Origin: Actinobacillus vicugnae | Lineage (GTDB): Bacteria; Pseudomonadota; Gammaproteobacteria; Enterobacterales; Pasteurellaceae | Assembly: GCF_901687125.1 (NCBI RefSeq) | Contig: NZ_CABFJY010000044.1 | Span: 1 to 64,000 of the forward strand | Reading direction: 5' to 3' | DNA length: 64,000 nt | Shown: piece after piece, positions 1 to 8,436 of the stretch | Position numbering within the stretch: position 1 is the first letter of the stretch | Layout: each line of letters starts with the position of its first letter | Translations under genes and position numbers: made by a program | The notes under the pieces: model-generated | Seen by the model: the letters and a program-made list of their open reading frames with translations, nothing else | Databases searched by the model: none | Told to the model about the DNA's origin: nothing

Positions 1-82
1 GTTTAGCGACCTCACGAATACCCAAATCCTGTTCGGTCACTTGTTTGATAATGTTTAAACGAAATTGATAAGAATAAGACAT
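1..82 (-). CDS. IS3-family transposase OrfA, N-terminal fragment
   Basis: An ATG at 82 (minus strand) opens a reading frame for 27 residues, MSYSYQFRLNIIKQVTEQDL and on to REVAK, before the window ends. This matches the first helices of the helix-turn-helix OrfA proteins of IS150-group elements, which start with a short basic stretch and then an 'IVK..VE.G.....A' pattern. OrfA normally works with a frameshifted OrfB carrying the DDE catalytic domain, which would lie left of the window. The fragment is cut by the window edge, not by mutation. Confidence 0.75.
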   Translation of the reverse strand, partial: MSYSYQFRLNIIKQVTEQDLGIREVAK

Positions 83-127
83 AATCTGCACCTCAAATTA
101 GGTGTCCAGGTTTTGGGGTGCAGATCA
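1..127 (-). mobile_element. IS3-family (IS150-like) insertion sequence, one end only
   Basis: The terminal sequence read on the minus strand begins TGATCTGCACCCC and continues into CCTGGACACC. This resembles the TG-start, GCACCC-type terminal inverted repeat of the IS150 group. A transposase OrfA start lies 45 bases inside. The element runs off the left edge, so its other end, its OrfB and the target duplication cannot be seen. It sits about 34 bases beyond the tadG stop codon and reads in the same direction as the tad operon. It therefore does not interrupt any visible gene. Family assignment is from pattern recognition, not a search. Confidence 0.75.
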
Positions 128-161
128 TATTTTATATAGGAAATCTATCCTATTTTGAATT

Positions 162-1847
162 TTAGTTAATACTATGACCTACATCATCCGTATATCCAAT
201 CGCTTGTTTAAATGAGTTAAGTAGTGACTCTCTATTTGTTGCAGAATAGTAGTTTTCTTTTCCTACACAGTGTTCCCAGGCGGCTTTGGATTTTGATTCA
301 TAACCAAATTCAACAAATACGATTTTGGTATTTTGATCGCCATTATGCTTATTTAATTTTTCTCTAATAACATTACAAGCTTCTAAATTAGATGAAAGCT
401 TTTTAGGTTTTGTATTATCATTAAAGTAGATTGGTAGTGTCCCACTTATATTACGATAATATCTAGATCTGTTATAGTTTTGAGGATCATAGAATATTTT
501 TTCCTGAGGTTTTGTTTCAGGTATCTCTTCTTGTCCTAATAGTAAGTTTTGAGTAATACGACTATATTGAATAAATGGAGAACCTTCATCATCTGCGCGT
601 AATTCATCATTACCGTCAGATAATACTAGAATTACTCGCTTAGTCTCTTCGCCTAATTCATCTGTTCTACTTTTTTCTTGTAACATTTTTGTTGCAGCAG
701 TAAGTAAGCCAGAACTGACTAGAGTACTACCTTCTGCTTGCAAGGAGGTTACTAAATCCGAAAAATTACGGGATTCTTTTTTCTCATACCACTGGTGTTG
801 ATTCCTATTTTTGTACCCTAAACAGTATGGATTTTTGTTAAAAATTATTGAGGAGCTAGGAGGTGTTACTCCAATAGATTGAATTGTTTTCTCTATATCA
901 ATTGAGTAGGCTAGACTTTGGGTAAATCTTGCTCGCTCAATCTGTTCTCCAGATGAAGACTTATTATTTAAATATCCATTTATAGTATTTTCAAAATTCT
1001 TCGAAAATTGGCGATTATATTTATCTTTAAAGGTATATTGCATATTAGAATTCTTAAAAGCAAATGGCAGAATACATTGATAAGCTGAATATTGAGCTCC
1101 TAATGCAAAAGGCGTAACTGCAATACGGTTATTATCATTTGATTCCTTGCTAAATAAGGACTTAGTTGCAAGTTCATTAAGTACATCTTTTAAAATACTA
1201 ATCTTACTTAAACTATGTACAGGCTTTTGATTGCCAGCCAGATCAAAATTCATCGATCCCGATAAATCCGCAACGACCATTAAATCAATTGGGACACTAA
1301 TTGTATTTTTCTTAATTGCTTTAGATGAGCTAGCAATATTGACTTCCGTTGGAATTACTTCAGTAGTTCCAACTTTAAGCGGGAACCATGATTTATGCTC
1401 AATTGTACCTGCGATAGTACAAGTGGTTTCGGTTGAGGCAGTATGCCCTTGTTTGTTGTTTCTATCGGTTGTTCTACAAATAGGCTCAAGCTTGATTTTG
1501 TTGGGATCAGTTTGTGGCAGGTATGTCATTACAAAACTTTTAGCAATTTCAAGATCACGTTTGCCAACCGCAGATTCAGCATTAAATTTGCCATTATCTT
1601 CATCAGTAGCACTTAGTTTATAGTCATTGGATTTTCGACCGCTATTGTTTTCTGCACTAAGCGATAAAACTGCTTGTTCAAGGCTATCAGAAAGGCGCGC
1701 TTTATCTTGAATAATGCCTGCACTTTCGAGCGAAACAAACATCAAGGCAACAATCGGTAAGGCGAGTAGCCCTCCCATTACAGCATATACGCCAGATTCG
1801 TCCTGAATAAAGCGATTTACTGGAGAAAATAAAGTTATTTTTTTCAT
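162..1847 (-). CDS. tadG: TadG-like pilus assembly protein with von Willebrand A domain
   Basis: Last gene of the Tad locus. About 561 residues. An N-terminal hydrophobic segment near residues 20-41 follows a short basic leader, as in TadE/TadF/TadG pseudopilin-like proteins (TadE domain). A von Willebrand A domain begins near residue 188. Its metal-binding motif DLSGS starts near residue 194, and a later 'VILVLSDGND' strand fits the same fold. I chose the ATG at 1847 because AAGGAT precedes it at good spacing; an in-frame ATG at 1868 has weaker support. TadG is required for Flp fimbria production in Aggregatibacter, but its exact role is unsettled. An insertion sequence lies directly downstream; the coding region looks intact. 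Confidence 0.88.
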   Translation of the reverse strand: MKKITLFSPVNRFIQDESGVYAVMGGLLALPIVALMFVSLESAGIIQDKARLSDSLEQAVLSLSAENNSGRKSNDYKLSATDEDNGKFNAESAVGKRDLEIAKSFVMTYLPQTDPNKIKLEPICRTTDRNNKQGHTASTETTCTIAGTIEHKSWFPLKVGTTEVIPTEVNIASSSKAIKKNTISVPIDLMVVADLSGSMNFDLAGNQKPVHSLSKISILKDVLNELATKSLFSKESNDNNRIAVTPFALGAQYSAYQCILPFAFKNSNMQYTFKDKYNRQFSKNFENTINGYLNNKSSSGEQIERARFTQSLAYSIDIEKTIQSIGVTPPSSSIIFNKNPYCLGYKNRNQHQWYEKKESRNFSDLVTSLQAEGSTLVSSGLLTAATKMLQEKSRTDELGEETKRVILVLSDGNDELRADDEGSPFIQYSRITQNLLLGQEEIPETKPQEKIFYDPQNYNRSRYYRNISGTLPIYFNDNTKPKKLSSNLEACNVIREKLNKHNGDQNTKIVFVEFGYESKSKAAWEHCVGKENYYSATNRESLLNSFKQAIGYTDDVGHSIN

Positions 1848-1876
1848 AAGAGATCCATCCTTATACATAAAAAATA

Positions 1877-2482
1877 TTAGCGGCTTACGCCAATAGCTGT
1901 AGATCTTATCCAGCCAGAGATTTGGTCTTTATCGGAAAGCGAGAGTCCTTTAAATAAATTAGTCATTTTTCGACATACCGTTACACGATAAGTAGAGACA
2001 TAGCGTACAGAACCACGGAAATTTTGCGTAAGTGGTGCGGCATTTGAGATATTGGTTGTATCAGCCAGGCACGTTTGATGATTACTAGTGTCAGAAGAAA
2101 CTTTTGTAACAGTCATTTTTTTTTCTGGTCTTGTTGCAGAAGTGGAGGCTAGCTGGGGTTTTATATTTTCAAATTTATAATGTTCAAGAACTAGTTCAAC
2201 ATTATTAGAAGAAGGAGACTCCCCCATAAGAGAAATAGCAAGTTGTTTAAGCTTATTCGCATCTTCTTGTGTGATTGTTTCATTACCTTTATATACCGCA
2301 CTTCTTTCTTTTACGATATTAAGTAAGGAATAAGATGTTCGGTGTAATTTCCCCGTGGTTGATTGCAAAATAGCAACATCAATCAGAAAAATTAACAGCA
2401 CAGAAAACAGGAAGAAAATAAATATAAACTCCACAGTAACGGAGCCTTGAGAGTTAGTTAGAAATTGATTTATCTTTTTCAT
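1877..2482 (-). CDS. tadF: TadF, minor pseudopilin-like pilus assembly protein
   Basis: About 201 residues, starting MKKINQFL. A short polar N-terminus with 'GSVTVEFIFIF' is followed by one membrane helix at roughly residues 15-37 and a periplasmic domain with several cysteines. This is the TadE/TadF architecture, in which a G-x-x-x-V-E-F motif marks prepilin-like processing by TadV. A longer frame opens at 2635, but that would place 51 extra residues inside tadE. The start at 2482 leaves only a 29-base overlap with the end of tadE, as expected for this operon. In Aggregatibacter TadE and TadF are pseudopilins needed for fimbria assembly. Confidence 0.87.
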   Translation of the reverse strand: MKKINQFLTNSQGSVTVEFIFIFFLFSVLLIFLIDVAILQSTTGKLHRTSYSLLNIVKERSAVYKGNETITQEDANKLKQLAISLMGESPSSNNVELVLEHYKFENIKPQLASTSATRPEKKMTVTKVSSDTSNHQTCLADTTNISNAAPLTQNFRGSVRYVSTYRVTVCRKMTNLFKGLSLSDKDQISGWIRSTAIGVSR

Positions 2483-2939
2483 ATTCTTGTAGCACCACGA
2501 TTGAGCGATTAAATAGCGGTTCGACTGCAGCTTGAGGAACCCAGAAGAAAAGCGGTTTATATTTATATTGGAACGCATATTGGGCAAAAGCCACGCCACT
2601 TGCATTAGTTTGGAATTTTTGTTGAACCAGATCATCTAAATTCTTGGCGTATTTCACCTTTACTTCCGTAATAGATTCTTGATTTAGAAATGTCCATAAA
2701 GACCCATGCTTTTTTAAACTATCGTTAAATGTTTGCTCGTAATTACTTCCAGCAGGTTGCTTTCTTGTTGTACGAGAAGCCTCAGAAACGGATAAATCTA
2801 AATAAGATGAAAGAAGGGCGATTCGGCACCCTTCGGCGATCATAAAAAGGATGAGAATAAAGAGTCCAATCGTTAGACTGAACTCAATAGTTGCAACACC
2901 TTTTACATTATGTATAAAACGATAAAGTGTTTTTGTCAT
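2454..2939 (-). CDS. tadE: TadE, pseudopilin-like pilus assembly protein
   Basis: 161 residues. The N-terminus has 'KGVATIEFSLTIGLFILILFMI': a G followed by a T-x-E-F motif and a membrane helix near residues 14-36. This is the signature of TadE pseudopilins matured by the TadV prepilin peptidase. The rest is a predicted periplasmic domain. The gene lies 2 bases downstream of tadD and overlaps tadF by 29 bases, so translation is probably coupled. Family assignment rests on the motif and on its exact place in the conserved locus order. Confidence 0.88.
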   Translation of the reverse strand: MTKTLYRFIHNVKGVATIEFSLTIGLFILILFMIAEGCRIALLSSYLDLSVSEASRTTRKQPAGSNYEQTFNDSLKKHGSLWTFLNQESITEVKVKYAKNLDDLVQQKFQTNASGVAFAQYAFQYKYKPLFFWVPQAAVEPLFNRSIVVLQEYEKDKSISN

Positions 2940-2941
2940 GA

Positions 2942-3697
2942 TTAGCGACTCACTACAGGTAATTTCTCAGTTTTCTTTAATGCGTTCACTAAATCTTCAG
3001 GAGATGAATTTAGTTTTTCTTTACGAATAATATCTAACGCATATTCAGTATCATTAGCTTTCACTAATGCAAATACGAGATTGTGAATCAGGCGAGAGTC
3101 TGTTGAACCGTTTAAATATTGTGGTAATAGCAGATTTATCGCATTTTTATAGTCATTATTTAGAATGCTTAACATCGCTAAATTATTGATCGCAATAGTG
3201 TCATGAATAAATAATTCGCGTGATTTATTTAAGTCTTTTTCGGCATCCGCTAAATGACCTAACTGAGCAGAACAAATACCGCGTAGGTTATATGCTTCGC
3301 TATTTTTAGGGGATAAGGCGATCAGATCACTCGCCACAAGATAGGCTTCATGGTAATCGCCGATTTGGATTTGATTACGAATATAGAGTAATTCAATATC
3401 ATCATTAAATGCCAGTTGGCTAAAACGTAATGGTTCTAAATAAAGCAATGAAGATTTGCTGTCCCCTGCTAAGTAATAACTTTTAGCTAAGTTATATTGC
3501 AGTTTAGGATCTTGATTTACTTTAAGTTGTTCACGGTATAGCGAAATTAATGCGCTATAGTTTTTCGTATCTTGATAAAGTTTTTCCTGCTGTTCTAGAT
3601 TCGGCGCGGTAGCGCTAGATGTTGTAAGACTTGAACACGCAGATAAAGAAAATAATACGGTTGAAACAAAAATAGTTTTCAGTAATTTAGAAGACAT
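2942..3697 (-). CDS. tadD: TadD, TPR lipoprotein of the Tad system
   Basis: 251 residues. The N-terminus MSSKLLKTIFVSTVLFSLSAC is a lipoprotein signal peptide with lipobox LSAC (cysteine at residue 21). Helical repeats follow, with TPR-like periodicity such as 'YNLAKSYYLAGDSKSSLLYL' and 'EAYNLRGICSAQLGHLADAE'. TadD is thought to act like a pilotin or assembly lipoprotein for the RcpA secretin and Flp fimbria export. It overlaps the end of tadC by 11 bases, consistent with one transcript. Confidence 0.88.
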   Translation of the reverse strand: MSSKLLKTIFVSTVLFSLSACSSLTTSSATAPNLEQQEKLYQDTKNYSALISLYREQLKVNQDPKLQYNLAKSYYLAGDSKSSLLYLEPLRFSQLAFNDDIELLYIRNQIQIGDYHEAYLVASDLIALSPKNSEAYNLRGICSAQLGHLADAEKDLNKSRELFIHDTIAINNLAMLSILNNDYKNAINLLLPQYLNGSTDSRLIHNLVFALVKANDTEYALDIIRKEKLNSSPEDLVNALKKTEKLPVVSR

Positions 3698-4532
3698 TTG
3701 GTAAAACCCTCATAGCACCAGGTGCAACAATTAGAATAATAATTGGGAACATAATGAAAAGAATTAATGGAATACTCATTTTGGCAGAGAGTGTTCCAAG
3801 TTTTTCTTCCATTACCAGTAATTGCATTTCACGAATATCGGCAGATAGTTGCGTTAAATGCTCATAAAGTGAAGAACCAAAATTAAGGCTCTGTTGCATT
3901 ACAGTACAAAACATTCGAATTTCTTTAGTTGGTAAGGAAATTGCCATATCTTGCAATGCAGAACTTAAACTCGTGAGTTCTGCTTTACGAATAATACGTA
4001 GAATTACGTAAGTTAAATCCGCATTTAAATGCTCAAAATCAATTGCTACTTGTTTAAACGCAGCTTCGATACTAATACCTGTCTGAACATTTACTGCCAC
4101 GAGGTCAATAAACCCTGGTAGATCATTCATAATGCGTTTAATTTTACTTTTTAGGATCATGCTAATTGTGATACTTGGTAGCATAATTGCTAAAATCACC
4201 ACCATTACACAGCCTAATAAGAATGTTAGTTGGTCTTCATTGAATAAATAGTTAATTAAAGAGAGTAGTGCCATAATCACTATTTTCACTTTAATATTTT
4301 TATCCACTAAACCAAGAAATTTAAGCAATGGATTTTTATTAACAAGTAATAACTCCAGCTCGATTTGTTGTTTGGTTTTTCCTTTTTGGCTGTTATCTTC
4401 AACATTGTCTTTGGGGCGAGAGCCTTCTAGAATTTCTTTATTTCGGTCAATTTTCTTTTTATGCGAAACCGCTACAATTAAAATAAAAATACCAAATAAG
4501 ATAATGCCAAGAAAAAATAAAATAGACTTCAT
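3687..4532 (-). CDS. tadC: TadC, inner-membrane platform protein of the Flp pilus
   Basis: 281 residues from the ATG at 4532, whose first base overlaps the tadB stop in a TAATG junction and is preceded by GAGGA. A start at 4556 would extend into tadB and lacks such support. The protein has an N-terminal membrane segment, a central pair of hydrophobic stretches (about residues 70-120), a T2SSF/GspF domain with 'DLPGFIDLVAVNVQTG', and a C-terminal helix. TadC pairs with TadB as the two GspF-like proteins that couple the TadA ATPase to pilin insertion. Confidence 0.9.
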   Translation of the reverse strand: MKSILFFLGIILFGIFILIVAVSHKKKIDRNKEILEGSRPKDNVEDNSQKGKTKQQIELELLLVNKNPLLKFLGLVDKNIKVKIVIMALLSLINYLFNEDQLTFLLGCVMVVILAIMLPSITISMILKSKIKRIMNDLPGFIDLVAVNVQTGISIEAAFKQVAIDFEHLNADLTYVILRIIRKAELTSLSSALQDMAISLPTKEIRMFCTVMQQSLNFGSSLYEHLTQLSADIREMQLLVMEEKLGTLSAKMSIPLILFIMFPIIILIVAPGAMRVLPNVF

Positions 4533-5419
4533 TATGTTGATTTCCTCATTAGCCACCAGATAATAAACATACCGAGTAATTCACTACCTACTACATAATA
4601 AAGGATGATACGTCCAGCAGGATTGTTCACCACAAAGTCAAAGTTTTCTGGCGTAGTGACTTTCATAAATAAGAAGAAGGCAACTGGGAAACAAGCCACA
4701 ATGGCTGCCGACATTCGGGCTTCGGATGTCATGGCTTTCTTCTTTTGTTCCATTTTATTTGAGTCTGCAATCGCACGTCCTAAGCGAGAAATCACTTCAC
4801 GCATTTGTCCGCCTCGTGAGAGGTTGGTACGAATAATGCTAATAAAGAAGTAAAATTCTTTATAGGGATAACGAGAGTAGCTATCATGAAATACCGCTAT
4901 TGCATCTTCACCACGGGCTAAACGCTTATAAATCAAGGTAAATTCTTCGCCAATTGGGCCTGTAATATCTTTACCGCAACGCTCCAACGCCTGTAATAAG
5001 CTAATACCTGATGAAGTGGCAGAGTTCAGTACTTGAATAACTTCTGGAAACTTTTCATTAAACAGTTTTCTGTTTCGACGCTGACCTAATTTCCAAACTG
5101 CAATAATAAAACCAATTAATTCAACAACCATGAAAATTTGGTTGTTAAAACGAATGAATTGTGTATTGAGATAATACAAACCAATAAAAATCAAAAAGTG
5201 AATAATGATATTTCGGATAAGATTATTCTTATCGCCAGCGGTAAAATAGTAAAACCATAAATATGCATTTGTTTGCAGTTTCTTGGTGATTCTATTAAGC
5301 TTTTCGGAAAAATTAATCTCACGTGTATTGATTTTTTTCGTGGTTTTAAACCATGCAGAAGCGGTGAATATCAGCAATAAAGCACCAAAAGCAAGAATGA
5401 AATAATAGAGTAGTGTCAT
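4532..5419 (-). CDS. tadB: TadB, inner-membrane platform protein of the Flp pilus
   Basis: 295 residues. Hydrophobic segments lie at the N-terminus (about 2-20), around 70-110, and near the C-terminus (about 235-290), flanking a T2SSF domain with 'FPEVIQVLNSATSSGISLLQ'. It is joined to tadA and tadC by one-base TAATG overlaps at both ends, indicating tight translational coupling. With TadC it forms the membrane platform of this type IVc pilus system. Confidence 0.9.
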   Translation of the reverse strand: MTLLYYFILAFGALLLIFTASAWFKTTKKINTREINFSEKLNRITKKLQTNAYLWFYYFTAGDKNNLIRNIIIHFLIFIGLYYLNTQFIRFNNQIFMVVELIGFIIAVWKLGQRRNRKLFNEKFPEVIQVLNSATSSGISLLQALERCGKDITGPIGEEFTLIYKRLARGEDAIAVFHDSYSRYPYKEFYFFISIIRTNLSRGGQMREVISRLGRAIADSNKMEQKKKAMTSEARMSAAIVACFPVAFFLFMKVTTPENFDFVVNNPAGRIILYYVVGSELLGMFIIWWLMRKST

Positions 5420-6696
5420 TATTTCTCCTTGAAGATATTTTGTAATTCATTACTTAAATTAAACATTTGTGCATTTTGATAAACCACCGAACGGGTAAGC
5501 AAACCGTGATTAATAAATTTGCCAATAATTTTGTTATTTTCATCTCGGTATTTACTTGGCTCGAAAGAGAAAATGTCTTGTAGCACAATCTGACCATTTT
5601 CCATTCCTAGAACCTCGGTAATATTCGTTACCTTACGAGAGCCATCATTCAAGCGAGAGGCTTGAATAATAATATTTACCGCAGAGGCGATATTACGACG
5701 AATAGCTTCAAGTGGTAGTGAAGCATTTGACATCATCACCATACTTTCCAAACGAGCGGTAGCATCTCGAGGGCTATTTGCGTGCAATGTCGACATTGAA
5801 CCGTCATGACCCGTATTCATTGCCTGTAGCATTTGAAATGCTTCTGCACCACGACACTCCCCTACAATAATGCGTTCTGGCCGCATACGTAACGCATTGA
5901 TAACTAAATCCTGCATTGAGATTTCACCCGTTTTTTCAACACCAGCTAAGCGGGTTTCTAAACGAACTACGTGTGGCTGCTCTAAGCGGAGTTCAGCTGT
6001 ATCTTCTAGCGTTAATACTCGTTCGCTAGGTGAAATATAGTTCGATAATGCATTTAGTAATGTGGTTTTACCTGAACCTGTACCACCTGAGACAATAATA
6101 TTGACTCTTGAACGTGCCGCAATAATTAGGAAGTTCGCCATCTCTAATGTCATTGAGCCAAAATTCACTAAATCCTGTAGTGATTTCTTCGATTTTGAGA
6201 ATTTACGAATAGAGATTGAGGTTCCATCTAATGCAATAGGTTGGATAACCACATTTAAACGGCTACCGTCAGGTAAACGGGAGTCAACCAGTGGCATACC
6301 TTCATCAATACGCCGTCCAACACGCGCAACAAGACGTTTTGCAATATCAGTTAATTGATCATTATTAATGAATGTTTTATCGGTTTTCTCAAGAATACCC
6401 GCCCGTTCAATCCAAATATCATCAGGGCCGTTTACTAAAATATCGTTAACGGTTTCATCTTCCATTAATTCACGTATTGGACCGTACCCATCAATTTCAT
6501 CTGCAACGAGTTCAGCCATATAGCTTGCATCTGTTGGCGTGAGATAAATCGTATTGCTATTGGCGAGGCGATAAAGCGATTGGGTAAGCTCGTCAATTAA
6601 TTTATTACGCTCATTTTGGATTTGATCGAGTTTTTCCACATCTAAATTGCTGAGTAATTCAGTGCGGAAGAATATTTGTTGTTCTTTTGTTAGCAT
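5419..6696 (-). CDS. tadA: TadA, secretion ATPase of the Flp/Tad system
   Basis: 425 residues, full length for the TadA/CpaF branch of type II/IV secretion ATPases. The Walker A motif GGTGSGKT is at residues 204-211. An aspartate-rich box follows ('VLTLEDTAEL'), then a Walker B-like 'RPERIIVGECRGAEA' and a histidine box 'HDGSMSTLHANSP'. The enzyme hydrolyses ATP as a hexamer at the inner membrane to drive Flp pilin polymerisation. The start at 6696 is 8 bases downstream of the tadZ stop. All catalytic motifs are intact. Confidence 0.94.
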   Translation of the reverse strand: MLTKEQQIFFRTELLSNLDVEKLDQIQNERNKLIDELTQSLYRLANSNTIYLTPTDASYMAELVADEIDGYGPIRELMEDETVNDILVNGPDDIWIERAGILEKTDKTFINNDQLTDIAKRLVARVGRRIDEGMPLVDSRLPDGSRLNVVIQPIALDGTSISIRKFSKSKKSLQDLVNFGSMTLEMANFLIIAARSRVNIIVSGGTGSGKTTLLNALSNYISPSERVLTLEDTAELRLEQPHVVRLETRLAGVEKTGEISMQDLVINALRMRPERIIVGECRGAEAFQMLQAMNTGHDGSMSTLHANSPRDATARLESMVMMSNASLPLEAIRRNIASAVNIIIQASRLNDGSRKVTNITEVLGMENGQIVLQDIFSFEPSKYRDENNKIIGKFINHGLLTRSVVYQNAQMFNLSNELQNIFKEK

Positions 6697-6703
6697 AATA
6701 ATG

Positions 6704-7831
6704 TTACTTAAAGAATTTTTTGAGCAAGGACATACCTGTGTTTTTGTTACGTTTCACTGTTTGGCGAGAGAGAATACCAATCACTTTCATCGTAAGTGTG
6801 GTTACCTCTTTTTGGCTTTGGCGATCCAAATTTGAAATAAGCACGGTATCTTTATTGGTAAATTGTTTGTTATATGAAATAACGCCATCTATCTCGCATT
6901 TCAGTAAGCGTTCGATATCTGCTGTTGCCATGAGCTTGGCAGTTTCTTGCTTATGGTCAGAAATACAAATAAAAGTACGAATTAAACGTCCAGTATTTGC
7001 CCGTACTCGTTCGCATTCATCTAAAAATTGTTTTGCAACTCGTAACGAACTGATTTTTCGCTCCACAATCAATACAAAAGTATTACTGTGGCGTAATACA
7101 TTAAGGTAATTTTCTTTATTAATATTAAAGATCGGCTGGTCGTAAATAATAAAGTTGTATTTATGTAATGTGTCGCTAGCAAGTTTAGAAGGGATACCTC
7201 TATATAAATCTAAATTTGCAGAATATTCGGTAATATCATTTTGTAGCTTTTTCTCAAACAACAAATCTAAATCTTGCGATCCGTTTGGGTCTTGGGCTAA
7301 TAGCACAGGCACTTTTTTCTCAACAGCAATAGTTTGAGCAATATTGGCACTAATAAAACTTGCACCAATACCACCTTTGCATCCTAATACCGAAATTTTA
7401 ATTGTGTGACGTACTAACGGAATATGCATTCCACCTAGAATACGTGCCACCATTTGGGTCAGCTGAGTATCGCTATTGAAATAAAGAATCCCTTGTTCTA
7501 ATAGTTTTTGAGAAAGAGATATTGAATCACTATCTCCTACGACACAGCACCATACATTTTGCGGAACAATGCTATGAATACGGTTAGTAATTTTGGTTAG
7601 ATCGATTTCATCTTGAATATTAATAATGACACCTAACGTTTCTTCTGCAGAGAAAGATAGATTATCGCTTTCAAAAAAATTAGCGTGAATTAGCTCAATA
7701 TTTTCGAGCCCACGAGAGCGGAGTAGCTGAGTAATATGGCTATTAATGCTATGTTTTTCGGAGATAATTGCAATTTTACGGATGCTATCAATCCCTTCTC
7801 CACTAAGAGTGTCTTGATCGAGCAATAACAT
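6704..7831 (-). CDS. tadZ: TadZ, atypical ParA/MinD-like polar localisation protein
   Basis: 375 residues. The N-terminal half looks like an atypical receiver domain ('KIAIISEKHSINSHITQLL'). The second half is a MinD/ParA-like P-loop domain with deviant Walker A 'KGGIGAS' at residues 152-158. TadZ directs the Tad machine to a cell pole in Aggregatibacter. It is preceded by the longest gap in the operon (7832-7935), so it may also have its own promoter. The tadA start follows after 8 bases. Confidence 0.9.
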   Translation of the reverse strand: MLLLDQDTLSGEGIDSIRKIAIISEKHSINSHITQLLRSRGLENIELIHANFFESDNLSFSAEETLGVIINIQDEIDLTKITNRIHSIVPQNVWCCVVGDSDSISLSQKLLEQGILYFNSDTQLTQMVARILGGMHIPLVRHTIKISVLGCKGGIGASFISANIAQTIAVEKKVPVLLAQDPNGSQDLDLLFEKKLQNDITEYSANLDLYRGIPSKLASDTLHKYNFIIYDQPIFNINKENYLNVLRHSNTFVLIVERKISSLRVAKQFLDECERVRANTGRLIRTFICISDHKQETAKLMATADIERLLKCEIDGVISYNKQFTNKDTVLISNLDRQSQKEVTTLTMKVIGILSRQTVKRNKNTGMSLLKKFFK

Positions 7832-7935
7832 AATTAAGTCCTTTTAGTTATTATTGAAATGGCTATTTGTGTAAAACTCATAATTTAATGAGGCGACCTC
7901 AAACACAATCTAAAATCCATAATTGTGTATAAACC
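7832..7935 (-). promoter_or_regulatory. Largest intra-operon gap of the tad locus, possible internal promoter
   Basis: All other tad genes overlap or nearly abut, but 104 bases separate rcpB from tadZ. Read on the minus strand the gap holds a small hairpin TGAGG-TCG-CCTCA near 7891-7903. It also has a TTTACA box (7870-7875) followed, after 16 bases, by an AT-rich TAATAA (7848-7853). The -35 is a good match and the -10 is poor. An internal promoter for tadZ-G is only a possibility. Confidence 0.3.
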
Positions 7936-8436
7936 TTAATATTTAAGGTGTACTTGGCTATTATGTTTAAGTGCACAGTCGTGATATGAATCAAAACCGA
8001 TATGATCTTCTGCCACTTCTACTTTACAAGGTGAGATTCGCTTCGCTATTTGGCGGATTTCCACATAAATTGGGTACACACTATTCTGGGTTTTATGCTG
8101 TTCGATATGTACCGTAGGTTTTATATGCAACGCTTTTAAACGTTTACTAATCTCTTTTGCCAATGAGTGGCTTGCTGCTTCATGAGCAATAATATAGATC
8201 GCTTGATCATCTTTATTACTTGAAGCGTGACGAGCAACATCACTAATTAAGTTTTCAAGTGCAACATTAGAGTGATTCGCTAAAACAAAGCGTTGCACCA
8301 TAAATGATTTATTGGCAACTTGTGTACTTTGTATAGGTTGTACTGGTCGAATGGTTTTGGGTAATTCTGTGCTAGCCATTGCATAACTAGTAAGCGCCAA
8401 GCCTAAACCCGCAAAAATCGTCATTAATCTTTTCAT
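7936..8436 (-). CDS. rcpB: RcpB, outer-membrane protein of the Flp/Tad system
   Basis: 166 residues with a signal peptide (MKRLMTIFAGLGLALTSYAMA, cleavage near residue 21). The central part has an alpha/beta periodicity with 'DQAIYIIAHEAASHSLAKEI', reminiscent of the OmpA-C/CpaD-like domains found in secretion-linked periplasmic proteins. RcpB is thought to control or gate the RcpA secretin. Assignment depends mainly on its fixed place between rcpA and tadZ. It overlaps rcpA by 4 bases (ATGA type). Confidence 0.82.
   Translation of the reverse strand: MKRLMTIFAGLGLALTSYAMASTELPKTIRPVQPIQSTQVANKSFMVQRFVLANHSNVALENLISDVARHASSNKDDQAIYIIAHEAASHSLAKEISKRLKALHIKPTVHIEQHKTQNSVYPIYVEIRQIAKRISPCKVEVAEDHIGFDSYHDCALKHNSQVHLKY

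Noticed and set aside
1231-1623. 130-codon plus-strand frame opposite tadG
   Set aside because: Complement of the tadG coding region without its own start signals.
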